Shown: in pieces, positions 49,221 through 57,619 of the stretch
How the letters are laid out: every line of letters starts with the position of its first letter
How positions within the stretch are numbered: position 1 is the first letter of the stretch
Assembly (NCBI GenBank): GCA_002749065.1
Contig: PDTX01000001.1
Span: forward strand, 1 to 64,000
Reading direction: 5' to 3'
DNA: 64,000 nucleotides
From: Bacteroidia bacterium
Lineage (GTDB): Bacteria > Bacteroidota > Bacteroidia > Bacteroidales > CAJPTX01
Translations under genes and position numbers: made by a program
The notes under the pieces: model-generated
Database searches by the model: none
Seen by the model: only the letters and a program-made list of their open reading frames with translations
What the model was told of the DNA's origin: nothing

Positions 49221-50092
49221 TTACTGCATCCCCCGCACCCGCTCCTCGCTCAGCCCCGTCTGCCGTGCGACCTCCGCGACGGGGAGGCCCATTTTCAGCA
49301 GCGTGCGGGCGAAATTGAGGGCTAGCGTCTCTTTTTCTTGGGATAATTCCTCCCTCTCCCTTATCGCCTCGTCCCGCTCCCTCTTCATCCGCTCCGCGTC
49401 GCGCTCCTGCTCCAGGATCTCCTCCTCCAGGAGCACGCCCTCCAGCACGCCGTCGTCCAGCGAGGCCCGGTGCAGGCGGTCCACGATCCGCCCTTCTGCC
49501 GGCGCACGAAGAGCCCGCGGAGCTTCTCGAGCTCGACCTTCTCCGCGGCGGTCGGCGCGCCCTGGTCCCCCTGCGCCTCGCCCTGGGGGTCGGCCGCGAT
49601 GAGGATGTAGCAGCGGTGGGTGAGCAGCTCCACGAAGCGGCTGCGGACCTGGAGGGGCTCGTCGGTGATGTTGTTGTAGGCGCGGTTCTCCACGCGTATG
49701 CTCTGGCAGGGGAACTCCGGCAGGCGGAACCCCAGGATGTAGATGGTCACGATGGGCAGGGGCTCGGCCCGGCCCTCGGGCGATAGGGCCGTTTCGCGGG
49801 AGGCGTAGGCCTTGGCCAGGTAGCGTCGGAAGCGCGACACGGGGTCGTGGGTGTTGTACTTCTGTATCTCGATGAGCACGGTCTTGCGCTCGCCCTCCCG
49901 GTCGCGTATGATGGCCTTGTAGTCGAGCCGGTACACGTGGATCTCGTGGAGGGCGGTGCTGGTCTCCTGGGGCTGTGGCTCGAGGGCGAGCACCTTTGTG
50001 CTCAGGATGATGGAGATGAGGTCCATGGCGGCCTGCCTGTCCTCCATCAGGTACTTGAAGATGGTGTCGTAGAGCGGGTTGAGTATGCGCAT
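49221..50092 (-). pseudogene. Rpn/PD-(D/E)XK nuclease family protein (PDDEXK_2), frameshifted
   Basis: The first frame gives 'LYDTIFKYLMEDRQAAMDLI' and the nuclease block 'DYKAIIRDREGERKTVLIEI' with the following 'QKYN', typical of PDDEXK_2 (Rpn family, once called transposases). After 'RGLFVRRQKG' the reading turns to nonsense; the rest continues in another frame ('RIVDRLHRASLDDGVLEGVL', a Glu/Arg-rich helix, then 'GLPVAEVARQTGLSEERVR'), ending in TAA at 49221. One missing base near 49490-49493 (in a G run) would explain it. Either a real pseudogene or a sequencing error. Its start overlaps the upstream gene by 46 bases. Confidence 0.8.
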
Positions 50093-50718
50093 GGTCGTTG
50101 GTTTTTGCTGATAATCTTGCCCACCCCCTGGCCGATGAGGTCGATGTACGACTTGGCATCGACAATCTGCAGATTACCCGCACGGGCCTTGCCCCCCAGC
50201 GCCAGGGCGGGCACATAGCCGTAGCACTCGCCGTACCGCGGCTTGGGTAGCCGCTCCCGGGCCTGTAGGTAGGGCTTCGCGTCGTACGAATGGCTTAGGT
50301 CCCACTCATCGCATATCAGTATGTCCAGGAAGACATCCACCTGGCTGCCCAGGACCTCGTCGCGGCATTTCCGCACATTGAGGAGCTTGGCCCTATTCCC
50401 CTCCTGGGGCGAGATGGTCCAGTTGTCGTTGCCCTCCCAGAGGAGCAGATCGCCCAGCGCCGTGATGCCCCATACGATGGTGGGCTCCAGCAGCTTGTCG
50501 ATGTACTCAAAGGCGAAATCGTACTCCTCGGGGTTGACCATCTGGAGGTAGCCATCCTCGTAGACCCCAAGCCCCATATTCTCCCATATCCAGACAATCT
50601 CCCGCGGGAACCTCCCATGAAAAATCGTCTGGCACCTCTCGACCAGCCCCTCCGGCACGTCGCCATGCTTTACGTAGGTGTCGCTATTCCTCTCGATGAA
50701 GCCCCTAATCGTATCCAT
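50047..50718 (-). CDS. GAD-like/DUF1851 domain protein (immunity-protein type)
   Basis: 223 residues. The GAD-like N-terminal part ('VERCQTIFHGRFPREIVWIW', 'GLGVYEDGYLQMVNPEEYDF') and the DUF1851 part ('WGITALGDLLLWEG', 'YGECYGYVPALALGGKARAG', 'DLIGQGVGKI') match the Tdi1-like family, best known as immunity proteins for type VI effectors. The last 20 residues run into the Rpn gene and are probably foreign. No type VI genes are in the window. It follows the cytolysin-like lipoprotein gene by 12 bases. GC content is lower than average. Confidence 0.75.
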   Translation of the reverse strand: MDTIRGFIERNSDTYVKHGDVPEGLVERCQTIFHGRFPREIVWIWENMGLGVYEDGYLQMVNPEEYDFAFEYIDKLLEPTIVWGITALGDLLLWEGNDNWTISPQEGNRAKLLNVRKCRDEVLGSQVDVFLDILICDEWDLSHSYDAKPYLQARERLPKPRYGECYGYVPALALGGKARAGNLQIVDAKSYIDLIGQGVGKIISKNQRPCAYSTRSTTPSSST

Positions 50719-50730
50719 CTTCCTATCAGC

Positions 50731-52500
50731 CTACTCTATGATCTCCTCCATCCGCACGTAGTCCATCCAGAGCCCCCAGTCGAGCCAAATGCGGTAGTAG
50801 GAGTCCTTCAGCTCGATGAGGCCCCCATTGTCCGTGAAGTACTCCCTGTTCTCCCCCACGGGCTTATAGGTGCCGCTCGCCTTGTCCAGCTCGATGGTGA
50901 ACTCAATGTCTATTCCGGCTTCCTTCCCCATCACCTTCTTCCCATCCGAGTAGGTAGAAGGGGTAATCCCCAGATTGAGCATGAATTTCAGACCCTTGCT
51001 CTCGTTGTGGGGGTTAGAATTCGGATCGGTATTCGCCCCGGCCCAAAAAGCGCACGATTGCTTGTAGAAGCTGGTTTGCTTCCCCCAATTGGGGGCCATG
51101 AGGGAAATGGACTCTCCGTATCTTGACTCGAGATCCAATACGGTGTATCGCACCTTCGTATCGCTAAGCAGCAGCCGCCCATCCTTCCCCATGCCGAGTA
51201 TCCGTATCCCATGGGTATCAAATCTTGCATCGGGAGCGTGCCTTTTGCTCTCTACATACCTGTAGTCCCGCTTTAGGATGTCGTACTCCCGGGAGTGGTG
51301 CGCCGGGGCTATGCTATTGTCCAGCAGGTTGAGCGCGCGGAAGCTCACGGGGTACCCCCGATTGCTCTCGGAGTACACGCCGCTCTCTGCGATCTTCTCC
51401 TGAAGGGCGCTCTGGGATAGCGATTCGTGCAGCTTGAGTTCCCCAGAGTTATATCGAAATGCGTAGATTGTGTACTCACCGAAATCCCTATGGATTTCCG
51501 CCTCTTTGCCCTCCTGCAGCCAGTTGAAGTAGCGGGCGTGGATAACGGGCTCAAGATTCATGGGCAGCTTGTCCGATTCGTAGAGGATGATCCAGGTATT
51601 ACCATAGGAAACGGATTGCACGTAGGTCAGGGGCTCTCCGGCCTGGACGTGCTGAGCCAGCTCCGCCCCCTCTAGGCTCTCCCCGAAGGCCCCGAGGGGA
51701 GGCCTGGAGAAGCTCGGGATGCTGAGCGAGTAGAGCACCTGCCGGAGTATCACCACCACGTGGTTCTTGCTCTCATCCCACATGCTCGTTATTTGACTTT
51801 CTGCCCCTGGCCCGTTTAAGCCAAACTCTGAGACCTTCATCACGAAATCGGCGGGGCTATACACAGGCAGCACCCGGTAGTCCACGTCGCGGGTGGGCCC
51901 CCGGCCGAGGAGCCTTTCCCGCCCCTTCTCGTGGGCATCATAGATCTCCTCCTGCGTGGGGGCCACCACAGCCAGGGGCTCCGAATCGTCGAGATTCCCC
52001 CCCTCGTTGATGGCCTGGAGGAAGAGGGGGACCTTTGCCCGCCCGGGGATTTTCAATTCGGCCGAAAGAGGTTCGCTAAGTAGAGAACCCTTCATGAGCA
52101 TCCCGGGGTAGATGCTATGGCTCCACCCGCCCACTTTGGGGAAGTGCTCATCCGTGGAGTACTCCCAGTGGACCCGCTGCTTGGATTCAATCTTCCTCAG
52201 GTACATTGGGTTTTTAAGCGCCGGATGGCTTTCGGGCTCCAGGTATATGTGATGTGCCTCTTCTCCCAGCTCATCGCGACTGATGGTCTCCACCCGCTTG
52301 AAGGTCGGCTTCCGCTCCACTACCCCCCCGGCCTTCACGGCATCGATTATGCCCTGCTCGCGCTCGGTGTACTTGGACTTTTTCTCCGGCCCCGAATCCT
52401 CCGTCGTATCCTTCGCAGGCTCGCGTACCTCGTCCTCGCAACCCGTCGCGAATGCCATACCCACGGCAACCAGCAGCAAGCCCAGCTTTACCTTCTTCAT
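50731..52500 (-). CDS. Lipoprotein related to thiol-activated (cholesterol-dependent) cytolysins
   Basis: 589 residues. Lipobox 'AFATGC' gives Cys21. A charged linker and unknown region follow to about 190. From there the order of blocks fits the pore-forming domain of cholesterol-dependent cytolysins: 'VILRQVLYSLSIPSFSRPPL' (like 'FKQIYYTVSVD' in pneumolysin), 'LTYVQSVSYGNTWIILYESD' (like 'VYISSVAYGRQVYLKLET'), then 'GYPVSFRALNLLDNSIAPAH' (like 'GLPISYTTSFLRDNVVATF'). The Trp-rich undecapeptide 'ECTGLAWEWWR' is absent, so this is a divergent CDC-like protein. Pore formation is inferred. Lower GC than its surroundings. Confidence 0.78.
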   Translation of the reverse strand: MKKVKLGLLLVAVGMAFATGCEDEVREPAKDTTEDSGPEKKSKYTEREQGIIDAVKAGGVVERKPTFKRVETISRDELGEEAHHIYLEPESHPALKNPMYLRKIESKQRVHWEYSTDEHFPKVGGWSHSIYPGMLMKGSLLSEPLSAELKIPGRAKVPLFLQAINEGGNLDDSEPLAVVAPTQEEIYDAHEKGRERLLGRGPTRDVDYRVLPVYSPADFVMKVSEFGLNGPGAESQITSMWDESKNHVVVILRQVLYSLSIPSFSRPPLGAFGESLEGAELAQHVQAGEPLTYVQSVSYGNTWIILYESDKLPMNLEPVIHARYFNWLQEGKEAEIHRDFGEYTIYAFRYNSGELKLHESLSQSALQEKIAESGVYSESNRGYPVSFRALNLLDNSIAPAHHSREYDILKRDYRYVESKRHAPDARFDTHGIRILGMGKDGRLLLSDTKVRYTVLDLESRYGESISLMAPNWGKQTSFYKQSCAFWAGANTDPNSNPHNESKGLKFMLNLGITPSTYSDGKKVMGKEAGIDIEFTIELDKASGTYKPVGENREYFTDNGGLIELKDSYYRIWLDWGLWMDYVRMEEIIE

Positions 52501-52534
52501 TGCTCATCCGTTTTACTGATAGTATCACGCGCCA

Positions 52535-52542
52535 CGAATGTA
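52535..52542 (-). promoter_or_regulatory. -7-like element for the cytolysin-like lipoprotein gene
   Basis: TACATTCG on the minus strand (TTCG variant), 34 bases before the ATG at 52500. No clear -33 box. Confidence 0.45.
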
Positions 52543-52673
52543 GCATTTTCACCATGCCCCAGGCCCTCCCCACGCCTAAACAGACGCATTCCCAATAGCA
52601 TGGCCATACCTCCCTGCGGCGCCGAGCGCCCCGATGTTTGCCCACCCATGCTCGAGGCAATGCCCACCCAGCA

Positions 52674-52710
52674 CAAAGCCTCCCCCCGGCCGGCTGACCG
52701 GGGGGAGGCT
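52674..52710 (-). terminator. Intrinsic terminator of the YkvI-type transporter gene
   Basis: On the minus strand GCCTCCCCCCGG, an 8-base loop and CCGGGGGGAGGC form a perfect 12-pair stem followed by TTTGT, 14 bases beyond the stop codon. Confidence 0.8.
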
Positions 52711-52723
52711 CCCGATTCGCACG

Positions 52724-53848
52724 CTAGGTCGCCTTGCCGCTTTCGATGGCCTCGAGCTCCTCCCGGCCGCTAGCCCCCCTGGCTGCCAGCGAGATGGACT
52801 TGTAGGCGATGATGATGATAATCAGGATGCCCAGGTAGCCCGTGTAGGGGTAGACCGTCCCCACCAGCCTGTCGAAGGGCAGGAATCCACCGGCCAGCCC
52901 GGCCACCGTGGCCAGCAGCGAGAAGATCCTGAAGCCCTTCGTCCCATCCTTCGTGAACCGCGCGGCGAACTGCCACAGCAGGGGCGCGGCGGTGGAGAAG
53001 ATCCCCAGCAGCAGGATGACGGAGAAGAGCTTCCCGACCAGGGGGCTTATCTGGTCGGCCAGCACCAGCGTCGGGATCTCCCGGCCGAAGAGCACCGGCG
53101 CCTGCGACATGATGGCTACGAGCAGGAGCGTGGCGGTCCCCATCAGCGCCACCGCGCCGATGATGCCCCCGTATACCGCCTCCCGCCGGTTGTCCGTCGT
53201 GGCCCCGAGGCTCGCCAGGATCCCCACGACGATTATCGCGTTGTACGCCGTGTACAGCGCGCCCGCGAAGTAGGGGTTCGACACCGGCTTGGACACCTCG
53301 GCCGTCTCGATGTACGCGAGCGCCGCATCCAGCCCATCGAGGTTACTCACCGTGCCGATCAGGCCTATCAGCACGGTGAACACGATGATGGTGGGCCCGA
53401 TGTAGCCCAGCACGTTCGACAGCTTCTCCAGGCCCAGCGAGATGGCCAGGTAGGCCAGCACCGCCATGCCCACCCGCCCGATGTAGGGGTGCAGACCGTA
53501 GTACTCCGTGAGCGTCGCCCCGGCGCCCGAGATCATCACCACGAACACCGCGAAGAGGAACAGCGGGACGAACCAGTCCAGGAATATCCCGATGTACCTG
53601 CCCGTATACAGCTTGAAGATGCTCATGGGGTCCTTCGGCTTGACCAGGCGGCCCCGGTTGAGCAGCTCCACCCCCAGGAAGATGAATAGGCCCATGGAAA
53701 TCAGGCTCCCCGCGATGCCGGCCAGCCCGTAGAAGGAGAAGAACTGCATGATCTCCTGCCCCGTAGCGAAGCCCGAGCCGATTATCGTGGCGACGTATGA
53801 GCCCGCGAATACCATCACCCTCTTCCAGCTAAATCCATTCTTGTTCAT
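52724..53848 (-). CDS. YkvI-type membrane transporter (LeuT-fold family)
   Basis: 374 residues with about ten hydrophobic segments. The first helix carries 'GSYVATIIGSGFATGQEIMQ', with the helix-breaking Gly-Ser-Gly typical of LeuT/APC-fold transporters and of YkvI. Other motifs: 'VVMISGAGATLTEYYGL' and 'FAGALYTAYNAIIVVGILAS'. Substrate is unknown. It lies 51 bases downstream of an aminotransferase gene on the same strand and shares its transcript, which suggests transport of an amine or amino acid. Confidence 0.82.
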   Translation of the reverse strand: MNKNGFSWKRVMVFAGSYVATIIGSGFATGQEIMQFFSFYGLAGIAGSLISMGLFIFLGVELLNRGRLVKPKDPMSIFKLYTGRYIGIFLDWFVPLFLFAVFVVMISGAGATLTEYYGLHPYIGRVGMAVLAYLAISLGLEKLSNVLGYIGPTIIVFTVLIGLIGTVSNLDGLDAALAYIETAEVSKPVSNPYFAGALYTAYNAIIVVGILASLGATTDNRREAVYGGIIGAVALMGTATLLLVAIMSQAPVLFGREIPTLVLADQISPLVGKLFSVILLLGIFSTAAPLLWQFAARFTKDGTKGFRIFSLLATVAGLAGGFLPFDRLVGTVYPYTGYLGILIIIIIAYKSISLAARGASGREELEAIESGKAT

Positions 53849-53899
53849 AGCGCATACCCTTTTACGTGTTCAACATACCGTAGGAATACCGCGAACGCC

Positions 53900-55210
53900 C
53901 TACCACCCCTTGATCTCCCGGAGCACCTCGTCCCCTATCCGCCCCTGGCTGTAGTCGTGCATGGCCCGCTCGATGATTCCCATCGCCTCGTCCATCTGCT
54001 CGTACTCGATCACCAGCGGGGGCTGCACCCGCAGCGTAGCCCCGTTCAGGAATATCAGCACCACTCCGCGCTTGAAGCAGGCATGGCAGATCTTCGCCGT
54101 GGCGATCGGGTCGCGCTCCCCCGTCTGCGGGTCGATGATGTCCACCCCGATGCTCAGCCCGTAGCCCCGTATGTCGCCGATGAAGTCGTACCGCTGCCGC
54201 AGCTCCTCGAACTTCCCCCTGAGGTACGCCCCCTTCTCCCGCGAGAGGCGGTTGGCATCGATGCGCTTCATGATCTCCAGGTTCTTGAGCGCCGCCACGC
54301 ATACCGCCGCGCAGGCCGAGAGCGTGAAGACATGGGCGGGCGCCTCGAGGCTGTCGATGATCTCCCGGCGGCCGAGGACCACCCCCATGGGCAGCCCGCC
54401 CCCCACCGACTTGCCCAGCACGTACAGGTCGGCCTTCACGTCGAAGTGCTCGATGCAGAACCACCGGCCCGTGCGGCAGAGCGCCAGCTGGATCTCGTCG
54501 CTCACCAGCAGGATGCCGTGCCTGTCGCAGATCTCCCGCAGGGCCTGCACCCACTCGCGCGGGGGAGCCAGCAGGCCGAGGTCCCCGGCTATGGGCTCGA
54601 TGATGATGCCCGCCACCTCCTGGGGGTCCAGGTACATCCTGAAGGCCTCCTCCAGCTCCGCGATGCACCGCTGCCAGCCATGCTCGCGGTCCGGGTAGCG
54701 GAAGTGGTGGATGTCCGGTACTAGGGCGCCGATTTTTCGCCGCATATTCAGGCTGAGCGCCGACACCGAGATCGCGCCGTAGGTGCTGCCGTGGTACGCG
54801 CCCACCATCGCGATGATCTTGCTCCGGCCGGTGAAGCCCCGGGCCAGCTTGATCGCCGCGTCGATGCTCGCCGAGCCCGTATTGCTGAAGAGCGCCTTGT
54901 ACCCCTCGCCCCCCAGCAGGGCGCACAGCTCCTCGGCCAGCAGGACGGCCGGCGCAGTGTTAAAATACGCAAACGTGTATTGCGTTAGCTGCTGCATCTG
55001 CTCCCAGACGGCCTCCGCGATCTCCCGATTCCCATGCCCCAGATTGGCCGAGCACGCGCTCGAGAGGAAATCGATGAACCGCTGGCCGTCATGCGTGTAC
55101 AGCAACGCACCCTCGCCCCGCTCAAAGGCTATCGGTGCGTACGGGATCTGCTGCGTTAGCGCAACGTACTGCCCTGATTTTGATTGGATAATTGCGTTGG
55201 ATAGACTCAT
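53900..55210 (-). CDS. Class III PLP-dependent aminotransferase
   Basis: 436 residues, GabT/ornithine aminotransferase class. The PLP lysine is Lys267 in 'YVLGKSVGGGLPMGVVLG'; Asp238 in 'LLVSDEIQLALCRTG' pairs with the pyridine nitrogen. The phosphate-binding loop is 'SNTGSASIDAAIKLARGF', and 'GAYHGSTYGAISVS' stacks on PLP. Class III enzymes use omega-amino donors such as GABA, ornithine or diamines; the exact donor cannot be told. The start is ATG 55210; an upstream in-frame start at 55243 would add a basic stretch absent from homologues. First gene of a pair with the transporter. Confidence 0.88.
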   Translation of the reverse strand: MSLSNAIIQSKSGQYVALTQQIPYAPIAFERGEGALLYTHDGQRFIDFLSSACSANLGHGNREIAEAVWEQMQQLTQYTFAYFNTAPAVLLAEELCALLGGEGYKALFSNTGSASIDAAIKLARGFTGRSKIIAMVGAYHGSTYGAISVSALSLNMRRKIGALVPDIHHFRYPDREHGWQRCIAELEEAFRMYLDPQEVAGIIIEPIAGDLGLLAPPREWVQALREICDRHGILLVSDEIQLALCRTGRWFCIEHFDVKADLYVLGKSVGGGLPMGVVLGRREIIDSLEAPAHVFTLSACAAVCVAALKNLEIMKRIDANRLSREKGAYLRGKFEELRQRYDFIGDIRGYGLSIGVDIIDPQTGERDPIATAKICHACFKRGVVLIFLNGATLRVQPPLVIEYEQMDEAMGIIERAMHDYSQGRIGDEVLREIKGW

Positions 55211-55241
55211 AGCTCTGCCCTTTCTTTTTCCCCCATGGTGC

Positions 55242-55259
55242 AACCCTAACCATAGGGTT
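55242..55259 (-). promoter_or_regulatory. Inverted repeat in the leader of the aminotransferase gene
   Basis: AACCCTA-TGGT-TAGGGTT on the minus strand, a perfect 7-base repeat with a 4-base centre, 31 bases upstream of the start codon. It could be an operator or an RNA hairpin. Confidence 0.45.
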
Positions 55260-55753
55260 TCGGTTTATAAACCTCCTCTGTCGCACCCCTTCTATGATGT
55301 CCAATGCAAGTTATCATTTCTTTCTAATATTCAAATACAAGTAGATAAATATATATTTAGAATAAATTAAAACAAATAGGTAGTACGCACTATTCTACGG
55401 GAGTAGATTGCTAAGACGTGATGCTACACCTATATCTTTTTCGTCCTGTTGATTATCGCTAAATCCTGAAAACCAAGGAATTAATTCCAATCAATCCTTC
55501 TACAGATTTATACTGGGCACTTTTCCAAGCCCAAAACGATTTGATTCTTGGAATAATCGTATAGCATCGATGAGCAGGTGGCAATAGTTAGGGCCTGGCC
55601 CTCGGGGAGAAGGGTAAAACGGGGGTGGGGGGGTGGCTCGGTTCGTGGATTTCCCGAGAATGCGCTATCTTGGCGGGTAGTGCTGGGCAGGATCAGGCCC
55701 ATTTGGGAGGATTGTTTGAAGGTGCGCCCAATGAACCGAAGAAGATATTCGCC
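55260..55753. other. AT-rich non-coding stretch
   Basis: No gene supported in nearly 500 bases. The part 55300-55580 is strikingly AT-rich against a GC-rich genome. It holds a palindrome GGAATTAATTCC (55477-55488) and an inverted repeat TTCCAAG/CTTGGAA (55523-55529 and 55547-55553). TATCTTGG (55666-55673) is a possible -7 box for the 3D-domain gene. Confidence 0.6.
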
Positions 55754-56464
55754 ATGAGAAGTCGCCCGATTTTCTCGACCATCGCCTCTGTGATTGGGGG
55801 AGAGCGGAGGTTTCACCCAGCTCCCGCGCTCGCCTACCTGCTCGCCATCCTCGCCGCGCTGGGTGGTGCCCGTCCAGCCGCTGCTGAACCCGGCGACAGC
55901 CCCGCGCGCTACGCCATCACCGTGTACTACACGGCGGTGGAGACGTACCACGGCGGGCGACGGGTGGAGGTGCGCGGCTGCCCCTCGCGCGAGGGGGCCT
56001 TCTGCCGGGAGCTCCTCGGGCGCTACCCGCGGAGCTTCGTGCGGGCGGTGCGCGCGGAGGGTACGGGGCGCATCACCTCGGGGCGACACGCGGGGAGCTA
56101 CCTGAACTGGTCGCACGACACGGGCTACTGGCTCGACACCATCCCGGCCAGCTCCTACGGGGGGCGGCTTGTCCCGTTCCGAACGGCGGCGGCCGATGCC
56201 GGGGTGCTCCAGCGCGGTGTGCAGTTCCGCCTACTCGGCCCGCTCGTGCAGGATGACGGGTGCCCGCTCAGCGACACGGTAGCGAAGCGCCTTCTCGCCG
56301 CCCGGTGGGTCGTGCAGGATGAGTTCACCCCCGGCCTGGGCGGTGCCCATCACCTCGACCTGTACATCGGCGAGGAGGACAGGCCGAACTTCACCCGGGA
56401 GAGCCCCCTGTACATGAGCCTGAGGGGGGTCGCCATCCGCGTGGAGCGGGGTGGGCGCCCCTAG
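55754..56464 (+). CDS. Secreted 3D-domain (double-psi beta-barrel) protein
   Basis: 236 residues. An N-terminal signal segment (about 23-45) is followed by 'AITVYYTAVETYHGG' and a 3D domain, named for three aspartates: 'FRTAAADAG', 'WVVQDEFTPG' and 'HHLDLYIGEED'. The fold is shared with MltA and other cell-wall lytic or binding proteins; 'GGRLVPFRTAAADAGVLQRG' is the typical first block. A peptidoglycan role is likely. An in-frame start 43 codons upstream gives a poorer signal peptide. Its stop overlaps the converging dprA gene by four bases. Confidence 0.72.
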   Translation: MRSRPIFSTIASVIGGERRFHPAPALAYLLAILAALGGARPAAAEPGDSPARYAITVYYTAVETYHGGRRVEVRGCPSREGAFCRELLGRYPRSFVRAVRAEGTGRITSGRHAGSYLNWSHDTGYWLDTIPASSYGGRLVPFRTAAADAGVLQRGVQFRLLGPLVQDDGCPLSDTVAKRLLAARWVVQDEFTPGLGGAHHLDLYIGEEDRPNFTRESPLYMSLRGVAIRVERGGRP

Positions 56465-57609
56465 AGCGGCAGCTCGAACACCTTGCCGGGCAGCTGGCGG
56501 ACCACGCCCTTCATCTCCAGGTCGAAGAGGGTGGCGTTCAGCAGGCCGATGGGGTCGCCGAGGGTGCGCGACAGCTCGTCGAGGGCTATGCTCCCGGCGG
56601 CGCGTATGGCCTCGATGATGCGTTGCTCCGCCTCGGTGGGCTGGTAGAAGAGGGAGGCCTCTATGGCGCGCTGGCGCGAGGGGGTCCAGCCCATCTCGGC
56701 GATGAGGTCGCTGGCCGTCTCCAGGAGGGCGGCCCGGCGCTGCTTGATGAGCTCGTTGCAGCCGGTGGACATCTCGCGGCCCACCGTGCCGGGGAAGGCG
56801 AATAGGGGGCGCAGCAGCTCGTGCGCGTGCTGGGCCGTGACCATCGCGCCCCCCTTGACGGCGCTCTCGGCCACGAGGGTGGCGGCGGCCATCCCGGCGA
56901 TGATGCGGTTGCGCTGGAGGAAGGTCCGGGGGTCGGGCTTGCGGGTGGAGGGGAACTCGGTGATCAGGCCGCCGTTCTGGAGCATGCGGGCGGCCATGTC
57001 GCGGTGCGATGCCGGGTAGAAGTGGCGGAACCCGTGGGCCATCACGCCGATGGTGGGTATGTCGTGCTGGAGCGCGGCCTTGTGCGCCTCGCCGTCGATG
57101 CCGTGCGCTAGGCCGCTGATGATGCATATCCGCTGCCCCTGCTGGTGGAGCTCCTGCACCAGGCGCGCGACCATCTCTCGGCCGTAGGGCGTGGCGCGGC
57201 GCGTCCCGACGATGCTTATGCTCTTGGGCCCGAGCCGGAGGGGCTCCGGGTTGCCCCGGTAGAAGAGGACCAGGGGCGCGTCGGGCAGGTTGCGCAGGAG
57301 CGGCGGGTAGAGCTCGTCGTCGGTCTGGAGCATGAGGAGGCCGTTCTTCTGGCAGAAGGCGATTTCCTGCTCCGCGGCCTCCAGCACCTTGCCGGCCGAG
57401 GCGATGGTCCGGGCGGTCTGCTGGCCGATGCCGGGGACGTGCTGCAGCTCGGTGGCCGACCGCCCGAACGCGGTGCTGTAGTCGCCGTAGTAGGCCCGCA
57501 GCTGGCGCGCGAGCTTGGGCCCAACGCCCGGGATGAGCGTCATGGCGATGGCGTAGCGTAGGCTCTCGGTGCTCCCCCCGCTGGCGGGTGTGGCGTGCTC
57601 TTCGGGCAT
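56461..57609 (-). CDS. dprA: DNA-processing protein DprA
   Basis: 382 residues. DprA loads RecA on incoming single-stranded DNA in transformation. An N-terminal HhH/SAM-like region ('LIPGVGPKLARQLRAYY', 'HVPGIGQQTARTIASAG') is followed by the Rossmann core with 'SIVGTRRATPYGREM', 'ISGLAHGIDGEAHKAAL', 'TEFPSTRKPDPRTFLQRNRI' and 'FAFPGTVGREMSTGCNELIK', then a C-terminal winged helix ('IALDELSRTLGDPIGLLN'). The start chosen gives 'MPEEHATPASGG'; a longer reading lacks support. Last gene of a six-gene minus-strand operon. Confidence 0.95.
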   Translation of the reverse strand: MPEEHATPASGGSTESLRYAIAMTLIPGVGPKLARQLRAYYGDYSTAFGRSATELQHVPGIGQQTARTIASAGKVLEAAEQEIAFCQKNGLLMLQTDDELYPPLLRNLPDAPLVLFYRGNPEPLRLGPKSISIVGTRRATPYGREMVARLVQELHQQGQRICIISGLAHGIDGEAHKAALQHDIPTIGVMAHGFRHFYPASHRDMAARMLQNGGLITEFPSTRKPDPRTFLQRNRIIAGMAAATLVAESAVKGGAMVTAQHAHELLRPLFAFPGTVGREMSTGCNELIKQRRAALLETASDLIAEMGWTPSRQRAIEASLFYQPTEAEQRIIEAIRAAGSIALDELSRTLGDPIGLLNATLFDLEMKGVVRQLPGKVFELPL

Positions 57610-57619
57610 GGTCGGTGGC

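Noticed and set aside
55477..55488. Palindrome GGAATTAATTCC as an operator
   Set aside because: It lies in the AT-rich stretch, far from either start codon and not next to a promoter match; chance is not excluded.
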